Assembly (NCBI GenBank): GCA_003220955.1
Contig: QHTW01000079.1
Coordinates: 1-8,419, forward strand
Source of the DNA: Gemmatimonadota bacterium
GTDB lineage: Bacteria > Gemmatimonadota > Gemmatimonadetes > Gemmatimonadales > GWC2-71-9
DNA length: 8,419 nucleotides
Reading direction: 5' to 3'
A program made the position numbers and the translations under genes. Positions 1 to 6,065 of the stretch are shown here, one piece after another. Below the pieces are notes generated by a model that ran no database searches, had not been told where the DNA came from, and saw only the letters and a list, made by a program, of their open reading frames with translations. How positions within the stretch are numbered: the stretch's first letter is position 1; every line of letters starts with the position of its first letter.

Positions 1-1
1 C

Positions 2-787
2 GATGCGGCGCGCGTGCTGTCGGTGATCAGTGGACGGGATCCGCGCGATTCCACGTGCGAAGATCGGGATTCGCTGCGCCTGCCGACCGTGCCGGAGTCG
101 CTGCAGGGATTCGTCATCGGGCTGCCGCGGGAGTACTTCCCGCCGGAGCTCGATCCGGCGGTGCGACGCGCGTGCGACCGGGCCGTGAGATTAATGAAGG
201 AGCTGGGGGCGGCGGTGCGCGAAGTGTCGTTACCTCATACGCCATATGCGGTTCCGACGTACTACGTCATCGCGCCCGCCGAGGCCTCCTCCAACCTGGC
301 TCGTTATGACGGGGTGCGGTACGGGCCCCGATTCAACGGCGCGGTTGACCTGCGCAGCCTGTATCGGTCGACGCGCGGGCAGGGATTCGGGCCGGAGGTT
401 CGGCGCCGGATTCTGACCGGCACGTACGTCCTATCGGCCGGCTACTACGACGCCTATTACAAGCGCGCCCAACAAATGCGCGCGCTGATCGCGCAGGATT
501 TCCGCAACGCGTTCGACCGCGGCGTCGATCTGCTGTTCACCCCGACCGTGCCCAGTCCCGCCTTCAAGGCGGGCGAGAAGCTCGCCGATCCGATCGCGAT
601 GTACATGTCCGACATCTTCACGGTGACCGCGAACCTCGCCGGTCTCCCCGCGATGTCGCTGGCGATCGGACGGGTCAAAGGCCTGCCGATCGGCGGGCAG
701 CTGATCGGCCAGGCATTCCTGGAAGACGAGATGATCGAGGCCGCGTACGCGCTCGAGCGGGTTGTTCCCGCGACGGACGAAGCATGA
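2..787 (+). CDS. gatA: Aspartyl/glutamyl-tRNA amidotransferase subunit A, 3' part
   Basis: GatA is the glutaminase subunit of GatCAB, which converts Glu-tRNA(Gln) and/or Asp-tRNA(Asn) to the amidated forms in the cytoplasm. The frame is already open at base 2, so the gene begins before the window; 261 codons are visible of a family length of about 480-490. The first visible residues read DAARVLSVISGRDPRDST, matching the conserved GatA segment that follows the catalytic core. Later conserved blocks are DLLFTPTVPSPAF, a TANLAGLPAMSLAIG block and GLPIGGQLIGQAFLED near the C terminus, all typical of amidase-signature enzymes. The catalytic Lys/cis-Ser/Ser residues lie upstream and cannot be checked. 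The stop TGA overlaps the gatB ATG (ATGA), which implies translational coupling. A GTG at 14 is internal and not a real start. gatC is not visible. Confidence 0.95.
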   Translation, partial: DAARVLSVISGRDPRDSTCEDRDSLRLPTVPESLQGFVIGLPREYFPPELDPAVRRACDRAVRLMKELGAAVREVSLPHTPYAVPTYYVIAPAEASSNLARYDGVRYGPRFNGAVDLRSLYRSTRGQGFGPEVRRRILTGTYVLSAGYYDAYYKRAQQMRALIAQDFRNAFDRGVDLLFTPTVPSPAFKAGEKLADPIAMYMSDIFTVTANLAGLPAMSLAIGRVKGLPIGGQLIGQAFLEDEMIEAAYALERVVPATDEA

Positions 788-2214
788 GTTGGGAAACGGT
801 CATCGGGCTCGAGACGCACGTCCAGCTGCGGACCAAGTCGAAAATGTTCTGCGGCTGCTCGACGGCGTTCGGGGCGCCGCCCAATACGCAGGTCTGTCCC
901 GTGTGCCTGGGATTGCCGGGCGCGCTCCCGATGGCGAACGGTGCCGCGATCGGCCTCGCCGTACGCGGCGCGCTTGCCTTCGGCTGCACCGTGCATCCCA
1001 AGAGCATCTTCGCCCGCAAGAACTACTTCTATCCCGATCTTCCCAAGGGGTACCAGATCTCGCAGTTCGATCAGCCGCTGGCGACGATCGGCATGCTGTC
1101 GTTCGTGTCCCCCGACCGGGGGATCGTGAATGCGTCGATCGTGCGGCTGCATCTGGAGGAAGACGCCGGCAAATCGATTCACGATCGTTTTCCCAAAGCG
1201 ACCGCGGTGGACCTCAACCGGTCCGGCGTACCGCTCATCGAGATCGTCGGTGGGCCGGACCTCCGCTCACCGGCGGAGGCGCGCGCCTACCTTCAAACGC
1301 TGAAGCAGCTGCTCGAGTACATCGGCATCTCCGACTGCGACATGGAGAAGGGCAGTCTGCGAGTCGACGCGAACGTCTCCGTGCGCCGGGCAGGTGAGAC
1401 GGCGCTGAATACGCGCACCGAGGTCAAAAACATCAACTCGTTCGCGTTCGTCGAGAAAGCGCTGACCGTGGAACGCGACCGGCAGATCGCCCTGATCGAA
1501 TCCGGCGGGACGGTGACGCAGCAGACGATGCTGTACGATGCCAAGGAGAACGCGGTCCGGCCGCAACGCTCTAAAGAAGAGAGTCACGACTACCGCTATT
1601 TCCCGGAGCCCGATCTGCCGCCGCTCGTGCTGACGGCAGAGTTCGTCGCGGAGCAGCAGAGTGCGCTCCCCGAGCTCCCGGCGGCCAAGCGCGATCGGTT
1701 CGTCGCGGCCTATGCGCTTAGCCGCGACCACGCCACCGTGGTGACGAGCAGCCGGGCAGTCGCCGAGTACTACGAGAACGTCGTTCGTGCCGGTGCCGAG
1801 CCGCAGGCTGCCGCGAACTGGGTGATGACCGAGGCCTTAGCCGATGCCAACGACCATCAGGAACAGCTGCGCGTCGCGCCTGGCGCGCTGGCGCAGATCA
1901 TCGCGCTGGTCAAAGGCGGCACCTTGAGTCACCAAGCCGCGAAGAAGGTTTTCGGCGAGGTGGCGGCGAAGGGCGGGGAACCGCGTACCATCGCCGAGGC
2001 GCTGGGGCTGATTCAGGTCGCGGACACGAACATCATCGCGGGCTGGGTGACGGACGTGCTGGCGGCGCACCCATCGGAAGTCGAGCGCTACAAGAAGGGC
2101 GAGACGAAGTTGTTGCCGTTCTTCGTGGGGCAGTTGATGCGGGCGTCGAAGGGGAAGGCGGATCCGAAACTGGCGCAGCGCGTCCTCGAGGAGAAACTCG
2201 CCGCCTCGTCCTAG
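784..2214 (+). CDS. gatB: Aspartyl/glutamyl-tRNA amidotransferase subunit B
   Basis: GatB binds the misacylated tRNA and, with ATP, phosphorylates the Glu or Asp side chain before transamidation by ammonia from GatA. The 476-residue length is normal. The N terminus has the family block IGLETHVQL. Cys23, Cys25, Cys38 and Cys41 (CGC and CPVC) form a likely zinc site seen in many but not all GatB. KNYFYPDLPKGYQISQ is the conserved cradle motif. The GatB signature DMEKGSLRVDANVSVR spans about residues 186-201, and HDYRYFPEPDLP starts at 268. The region from about 330 to the end is the helical and YqeY-like tRNA-binding tail. The ATG overlaps the gatA stop by four bases with no strong Shine-Dalgarno, so coupling to gatA translation is likely. 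The stop TAG shares CTAG with the stop of the convergent phospholipase gene. Confidence 0.98.
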   Translation: MSWETVIGLETHVQLRTKSKMFCGCSTAFGAPPNTQVCPVCLGLPGALPMANGAAIGLAVRGALAFGCTVHPKSIFARKNYFYPDLPKGYQISQFDQPLATIGMLSFVSPDRGIVNASIVRLHLEEDAGKSIHDRFPKATAVDLNRSGVPLIEIVGGPDLRSPAEARAYLQTLKQLLEYIGISDCDMEKGSLRVDANVSVRRAGETALNTRTEVKNINSFAFVEKALTVERDRQIALIESGGTVTQQTMLYDAKENAVRPQRSKEESHDYRYFPEPDLPPLVLTAEFVAEQQSALPELPAAKRDRFVAAYALSRDHATVVTSSRAVAEYYENVVRAGAEPQAAANWVMTEALADANDHQEQLRVAPGALAQIIALVKGGTLSHQAAKKVFGEVAAKGGEPRTIAEALGLIQVADTNIIAGWVTDVLAAHPSEVERYKKGETKLLPFFVGQLMRASKGKADPKLAQRVLEEKLAASS

Positions 2215-3026
2215 CCTTCCCGCCACGGGCGCTGCGCCCGCGACTGTTTCCAGTAGTCGAGCGCTGGTGTGGGCAATCCGAAATGCTGCTGCGCGGTCTC
2301 TTCGACGCGCTCGGGCTCGTGACGCCCCCCCTCCCGCAGCGCCTGCCGCCGCATCCGCTTTGCCAGGCCCAGCGCTTTTTCGCCGGCCGGATCCAGGCGC
2401 CGCGCCGCGGCGTCCGCGGCATCCGCGCCCAGCGTCTCCATGACGTACTCGAACGCCACCGCCATGTGCTTTTCGATGTCGCTTTCGGCCAGATCCCACC
2501 GGCTCGTGCCCGCGATCACCTGAAACACCCACTGCCAGCTCTGACTCTCGGTGAGATGCACCATGCCGCGGAACAGCCGGCGATTGGTGCGCACGCTGAA
2601 CAGCGTCGGCGACAGGATTTCATCGAGGTGCGCGTCGCTCGCCGTATGATCCTTGAGGATGACGTCGCGCGCTTCGCGGGCGTAGGCGTCGCCCAGGTGG
2701 GTCTCAAACCGGCTCTCCCAATACGAGTGGCCGAGGGCGACCGTGCTTGACGTCAGCACGAGCTGGCGCGGCACGAAGAAATTGTGCGCGATCGTGTCCG
2801 CCGCGAGGTGGGAGAGGTAGCCAAGGCCGAAGGCGCGCAGCGGATCGCTGCAAGCGAGGTCGAAGATCTCCTGGCCCACATGCCAGGCGTGACAATGCCG
2901 GCCCACGGGCGCGTACTTCTTCGCCATCGACGTGTCGGCGGCGATGTTGCCGTAGAGAAAATCGTACGGGAACCCGCGCAGCAGATCGGCGACAATGCCG
3001 GGCAACTGGTGCAGATTGATGAGCAC
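2211..3026 (-). CDS. Zinc-dependent phospholipase C family protein (N terminus out of frame)
   Basis: This resembles the zinc-dependent phospholipase C family (alpha-toxin/Bacillus cereus PC-PLC fold), which uses a tri-zinc centre to cleave phosphodiesters. Numbered from the GTG at 3026 (271 residues), the likely metal ligands are Asp31 (GNIAAD), a His in HCHAWH (44-49), the H-x3-D-x3-H set His73/Asp77/His81 (SHLAADTIAH), and His100/Glu104 (GHSYWE). These match in order and spacing the known ligand pattern. The substrate is not predictable; many bacterial homologues are uncharacterised. The N-terminal Trp and first His are missing from this ORF but are encoded just upstream in the same frame (WTPGTH, codons 3062-3045), where no start codon exists after the stop at 3113-3111. 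The true start is probably GTG 3114, overlapping the previous gene's TGA, with a one-base frame change before about 3100. The C-terminal 80 residues are charged and less conserved-looking. Confidence 0.8.
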   Translation of the reverse strand: MLINLHQLPGIVADLLRGFPYDFLYGNIAADTSMAKKYAPVGRHCHAWHVGQEIFDLACSDPLRAFGLGYLSHLAADTIAHNFFVPRQLVLTSSTVALGHSYWESRFETHLGDAYAREARDVILKDHTASDAHLDEILSPTLFSVRTNRRLFRGMVHLTESQSWQWVFQVIAGTSRWDLAESDIEKHMAVAFEYVMETLGADAADAAARRLDPAGEKALGLAKRMRRQALREGGRHEPERVEETAQQHFGLPTPALDYWKQSRAQRPWREG

Positions 3027-3114
3027 CGACTCACCGAGGAAGATGTGCGTCCCGGGCGTCCAGGCGTGCGCGACGCCGGGGAAGAGCGCCGAGGCGACGA
3101 GGGCGTCGTTTCAC
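3027..3114 (-). other. Frameshifted signal peptide and Trp/His zinc-ligand segment of the phospholipase C gene
   Basis: On the reverse strand, GTG 3114-3112 overlaps the TGA stop (3113-3111) of the upstream gene in the usual GTGA arrangement and reads M-K-R-R-P. This frame soon ends at a TGA inside the segment. The neighbouring frame, which is the phospholipase frame, reads ALVASALFPGVAHAWTPGTH and continues without a stop into the annotated ORF. Dropping one base, for example from the CCC at 3103-3101, joins the two into MKRRLVASALFPGVAHA, a short signal peptide with an AHA cleavage site directly before Trp. In mature Bacillus cereus PC-PLC the first residue is a Trp that ligates zinc, so the fit is good. 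Whether the extra base is a sequencing error, a decayed gene or real frameshifting cannot be told from here. Confidence 0.65.
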
Positions 3115-3524
3115 CGTCGCTTTTTGCCCTTCAGGAGCTTGCGGCTCCACCGCCAGACCGACAGGCCTCGGCGAACGTCGCGGATGGTCGCCGCCGCGTC
3201 GACCGCCGTCTCCTCCAGTTCCTGTTGCATCACTTCGGCGAGGGTATCGAGGTCGGTGAGCCGGTCTTCGGCGGCATCCGCCGCGCGGACGATACGCTGG
3301 CGGACATCGCGCGACGCGCCCACGAGCGCATCCGCTTCGGTTTTGATGGAGGCGATGAGTTGGCGTACATCAGAAAGCGCCGGCCCGGCGAACCCTTTCA
3401 GCGCCTTGACCGCGCCACGCACCCCGAGCGCCGCCGCGACGATGCCACCGGCGGCAACCAGGGCGGCGAGGGCGATAAGCGCGAGGCTGATCGCCGACAC
3501 GACGCCGACCCAGCTCGGAAGCAT
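3111..3524 (-). CDS. Small single-pass membrane protein with helical tail (DUF948-like)
   Basis: No firm family is recognised. The protein is 137 residues from ATG 3524. Residues about 6-35 are a long Ala/Leu/Val/Gly stretch that should span the membrane. The remainder (about 45-120) is rich in Ala, Asp, Glu, Arg and Leu with few helix breakers and is likely an amphipathic or coiled-coil helix. The tail is strongly basic (KLLKGKKRR). This layout resembles DUF948/YtxH-type envelope proteins. ATG 3524 is preferred over GTG 3527 because AGAGG sits 7 bases before the ATG; both overlap the upstream gene's TGA (GTGATG). Its own stop overlaps the presumed GTG start of the phospholipase gene, so the three genes look co-translated. 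A role in envelope maintenance is only inference from the neighbours. Confidence 0.75.
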   Translation of the reverse strand: MLPSWVGVVSAISLALIALAALVAAGGIVAAALGVRGAVKALKGFAGPALSDVRQLIASIKTEADALVGASRDVRQRIVRAADAAEDRLTDLDTLAEVMQQELEETAVDAAATIRDVRRGLSVWRWSRKLLKGKKRR

Positions 3525-4696
3525 CACGAAACCTCTGCCTGGCTCGGGCGTGCTGTCAACGGGGTGAGCGCGGCGAGCGCCTCAGCCGCCATCACGCACA
3601 GCAAGATCGTGACCAGCACTCCGCCGCCACCCGGTGCGCCGCGCACGAGGTCGAAGCCGGCCGCCAACGCGACCGCCCCCGCGCCCTGCCGGATCGCCGA
3701 GTAGGCAAACTCCCGCGGCGGCTCGAAGGGGAGCGACCGCCAGACGGGATCCACCTGGTCGAGCCCAAACCGCACGGTCACCCAACGCACCAGGACGCGG
3801 ATCAACGCCAGCACCAGCGCCGCCAGGACGACCCACGCGGTGAGGGGACGGAGCAGCGCGCCCGCCACTATAAGGAAGGCGGCATAGAGCGGCAGCTCCC
3901 AGCGGCCGAGCAATCCCGTCACGGCCCGGTGCACCTCAACCGGTGAAAAGCTCATGAACACTGCGGCCTCCAGCGCGCACACGACGAAGGGGGACAGACC
4001 CGCTGCGTAGCTGAAGCCAGCGCCCCACAGAATCACCGCGAACGCCGCGAGGCCGGCATCGCGCTGCTCAGTCAGCATGCCCCCGCGTGCCAATGCGACG
4101 AACAGGCTCCCGAGGCCTCCACCGACGAGCAGCGTCAACACGATGGTGCGCACGGCCACATGCGGATGATACAGCGCGACTCCGATGATCACCGCTGCCG
4201 CGCCGAAGGCGGTATCGAAGAGGGCGTTGCGGCGACCGAGTCGCGGTCCGCGCTGGCTCGCGGCGGTTGTCAATGCGCCGCCGAGGACCAGCGCGACGGC
4301 AAGCGACGGGCGGCCCCACGATTCGGCCAGCGGCGGTAGCGCGCGCGCCAACGCCCAGGCGGTTGCGGTCGTGACAACCAGGACGGGAAGCGCCAGCGTG
4401 GCGCCGATCAGCCAGGTGCGAGCCGATACGCGCCGCACCATTCGCCATTCGAGCCGCGCGCCGAACAATGCTCCGCACCACCCGATCCCCAGTGCGATCA
4501 CGGGCTGCAGCAGCCGCAGTCCCGCGGCGTCGATGACCCCGAGCCCGGGTCCGAGCAGCAGACCCAACACCAGAAAGGGGACACCCGTAGCGACGAGATC
4601 GTCGAGCAAGGAGGGATGCCGGAAGGACGGACGCGAGAGGCGCGTGATACCGATGCCGGCGACGAGGACCAGCGCCAACGCTAGTGCGGGATGCAC
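3524..4696 (-). CDS. Multi-pass membrane protein, CPA2-like cation:proton antiporter family
   Basis: The 390-residue protein is almost entirely hydrophobic, with roughly 12 membrane segments. Features typical of monovalent cation:proton antiporters (CPA2/KefB-type) are the early LVLGLLLGPGLGVID block (about 41-55), the following segment ending in an LE pair (GARLEW, 79-84), and GLSPFVVCALEAAVF (233-247), which resembles the GLSxxxGAFxAG signature. The helix that carries the ion-binding Asp pair (Asn-Asp or Asp-Asp) in canonical antiporters seems to be around 156-175, where only Asp161 is present (NALFDTAFG). It may therefore be a divergent or non-canonical transporter. The substrate ion is unknown. 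Start GTG 4696 has no clear Shine-Dalgarno; the gene faces away from murA across a 62-bp region and leads the reverse-strand operon. Functional assignment is moderate. Confidence 0.75.
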   Translation of the reverse strand: MHPALALALVLVAGIGITRLSRPSFRHPSLLDDLVATGVPFLVLGLLLGPGLGVIDAAGLRLLQPVIALGIGWCGALFGARLEWRMVRRVSARTWLIGATLALPVLVVTTATAWALARALPPLAESWGRPSLAVALVLGGALTTAASQRGPRLGRRNALFDTAFGAAAVIIGVALYHPHVAVRTIVLTLLVGGGLGSLFVALARGGMLTEQRDAGLAAFAVILWGAGFSYAAGLSPFVVCALEAAVFMSFSPVEVHRAVTGLLGRWELPLYAAFLIVAGALLRPLTAWVVLAALVLALIRVLVRWVTVRFGLDQVDPVWRSLPFEPPREFAYSAIRQGAGAVALAAGFDLVRGAPGGGGVLVTILLCVMAAEALAALTPLTARPSQAEVS

Positions 4697-4705
4697 GAGG
4701 CCGAA

Positions 4706-4717
4706 CGTTCGCGAACG
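4706..4717. repeat. 12-bp perfect palindrome in the divergent promoter region
   Basis: CGTTCGCGAACG reads identically on both strands, and the overlapping GAACGTTC at 4703-4710 is also a perfect palindrome. A further inverted pair, ACGCTTG (4715-4721) and CAAGCGT (4731-4737), overlaps the murA -35 hexamer. These sit between the start of the antiporter-like gene and murA, directly upstream of the -35, which is where a regulator could affect both directions. Short CG-rich palindromes arise easily in GC-rich DNA, so an operator role is only a suggestion. Confidence 0.4.
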
Positions 4718-4718
4718 C

Positions 4719-4748
4719 TTGACGCAGGCGCAAGCGTCCTCGTAGCTT
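4719..4748 (+). promoter_or_regulatory. Candidate sigma70-type promoter for murA
   Basis: TTGACG (4719-4724) matches the -35 consensus at five of six positions. TAGCTT (4743-4748) is a weaker -10, with a spacer of 18. The murA ATG begins only 10 bases after the -10, so transcription would start within a few bases of the ATG, giving a leaderless or nearly leaderless mRNA. Confidence 0.55.
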
Positions 4749-4758
4749 GGGCGGACTT

Positions 4759-6036
4759 ATGCCACCGTCGTTCCGTGTCACGGGCGGGCGCCCGCTCTCC
4801 GGCACGATTCGCCCCGCCGGCAACAAGAACGCGGCCCTCCCGATTCTCGCAGCGACGCTTCTCGCCGACGGCCCCTGTCGCATCGACAATGTGCCCCGCA
4901 TTCGCGATGTGGAAACGCTGCTGGCGCTGCTGCAGCATGTCGGCGCCAAGGTTCAATGGCACGGCACGAACACGGTCGAAGTCGATCCGCGAGGTACCGA
5001 ACCGAAGCCGCTCGACCCGGCGCTCTGCAAAGAGATCCGCGCGTCGATCTTGCTCGCCGGTCCGATGTTGGCGCGTTTCGGGCGCGTCACGCTGCCCCCG
5101 CCGGGGGGTGACGTCATCGGGCGCCGTCGCGTCGATACGCACTTTCTCGCGCTCGAGCGCCTCGGCGCCGAGGTCGCCGTTGGCGACACATACAAGCTCG
5201 AGGGCAAACTCAAGGCCGCCGACATTTTTCTCGACGAGCCGAGCGTCACCGGGACCGAGAACGCATTGATGGCGGCGGTGCGGGCACCAGGCACATCCGT
5301 CCTCCGCAATGTCGCGTCGGAGCCGCACGTCCAGGATCTGGCGCGGTTTCTCGTGTCGTTGGGCGCCGCGATCGATGGCATCGGAAGCAACACGCTCACC
5401 ATCGAGGGCGACCGTCCGCTCACCGCGTCGCAGCACACGGTCGGCCCCGATCACATCGAGATCGGCTCATTCATCGGCCTCGCCGCCGTGACCGGCGGCG
5501 CCATTACGATCGACGGCGTTCGAGGGGATGACCTGCGCTCGACCATCCTCGCGTTCGAGCGGCTCGGCGTCCGGCCGCGACTCGACGGCGCAAAGCTGAT
5601 CGTCGATGCGGACCAGGAGCGGCGCATCCGTCCGGATCTGGGCGGGCACGTGCCGAAGCTCGAAGACGGACCGTGGCCCGCGTTCCCGGCCGATTTGATG
5701 TCCATTGCGATCGTCGTCGCGACCCAATGCGAAGGGCTGCTGTTGGTGTTCGAGAAGCTGTTCGAATCGCGGTTGTTCTTCGTGGACAAACTGATCGGCA
5801 TGGGTGCCCGCATTGTGCTGTGTGATCCCCACCGTGCCGTGATTGCCGGGCCGTCCGCCTTGCGCGGGCAGGTGGTCGAGAGTCCGGATATCCGGGCCGG
5901 CATGGCAATGCTGCTCGCGGCACTCGCCGCGCAGGGCGATTCGATCATTCAGAACATCGGCCAGATCGAGCGCGGGTACGAACACATCGACGAGCGGTTG
6001 AAAGCGCTCGGGGCGCAGATTGAGCGCAGAACGTGA
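4759..6036 (+). CDS. murA: UDP-N-acetylglucosamine 1-carboxyvinyltransferase (Asp-type)
   Basis: MurA transfers enolpyruvate from PEP to UDP-GlcNAc, the first committed step of peptidoglycan synthesis in the cytoplasm. The protein is 425 residues from ATG 4759, close to the 419 of E. coli MurA. Conserved active-site positions are Lys23-Asn24 (GNKNAALP), Arg94 (IRAS), Arg123 (GRRRVDTH), Asp312 (AFPADLM), Arg379 (DIRAG) and Arg405 (RGYEHID). The loop residue that is Cys115 in E. coli is Asp118 here (PGGDVIG, codon 5110-5112); Asp at this place is known to keep activity and prevent covalent fosfomycin binding. An upstream TTG at 4747 is in frame but lies inside the -10 element, so ATG 4759 is chosen. 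There is no strong Shine-Dalgarno. Downstream, a palindrome and pgeF follow directly. Confidence 0.97.
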   Translation: MPPSFRVTGGRPLSGTIRPAGNKNAALPILAATLLADGPCRIDNVPRIRDVETLLALLQHVGAKVQWHGTNTVEVDPRGTEPKPLDPALCKEIRASILLAGPMLARFGRVTLPPPGGDVIGRRRVDTHFLALERLGAEVAVGDTYKLEGKLKAADIFLDEPSVTGTENALMAAVRAPGTSVLRNVASEPHVQDLARFLVSLGAAIDGIGSNTLTIEGDRPLTASQHTVGPDHIEIGSFIGLAAVTGGAITIDGVRGDDLRSTILAFERLGVRPRLDGAKLIVDADQERRIRPDLGGHVPKLEDGPWPAFPADLMSIAIVVATQCEGLLLVFEKLFESRLFFVDKLIGMGARIVLCDPHRAVIAGPSALRGQVVESPDIRAGMAMLLAALAAQGDSIIQNIGQIERGYEHIDERLKALGAQIERRT

Positions 6037-6037
6037 T

Positions 6038-6065
6038 GTAGGGGCGCAGCATGCTGCGCCCCTAC
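6038..6065. repeat. 28-bp perfect palindrome between murA and pgeF (REP-like)
   Basis: The arm GTAGGGGCGCAGCA is followed immediately by its exact reverse complement. As RNA it would fold into a stem of at least 12 bp with a CATG loop. It starts one base after the murA stop and has no T-tract, so it is not a standard intrinsic terminator. The centre contains the ATG used as the apparent pgeF start, and the left arm contains AGGGG at ribosome-site distance. Length, perfection and position resemble dispersed intergenic palindromic repeats, but only one copy is in this window. Confidence 0.85.

Noticed and set aside
457..1182. Reverse ORF of 241 codons under gatA/gatB
   Set aside because: Antisense to highly conserved gatA and gatB coding sequence, with no recognisable domain.
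2226..2240. Hairpin CGGGCG/CGCCCG just after the gatB stop as a terminator
   Set aside because: The stem is six bp with a three-base loop, no T-run follows, and it lies inside the coding region of the convergent gene.
2211..3524. Read-through fusion of the small membrane protein with the phospholipase (same frame, one TGA between)
   Set aside because: The TGA overlaps a GTG start in the usual coupled arrangement and the following residues look like a signal peptide, so two separate proteins are more likely than stop read-through.
2784..3704. Forward ORF of 306 codons across the reverse-strand operon
   Set aside because: It spans the opposite strand of three genes with better evidence (zinc ligands, membrane segments, overlapping starts); its product is a charged Arg/Glu-rich shadow.
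4747..4758. TTG 4747 as the murA start
   Set aside because: It overlaps the candidate -10 element, and ATG 4759 gives an N terminus (FRVTGGRPLSG) matching the usual MurA start.
4068..4949. Reverse ORF of 293 codons over the antiporter gene and the murA start
   Set aside because: It crosses the divergent promoter region and reads an Arg-rich out-of-frame version of the antiporter gene.
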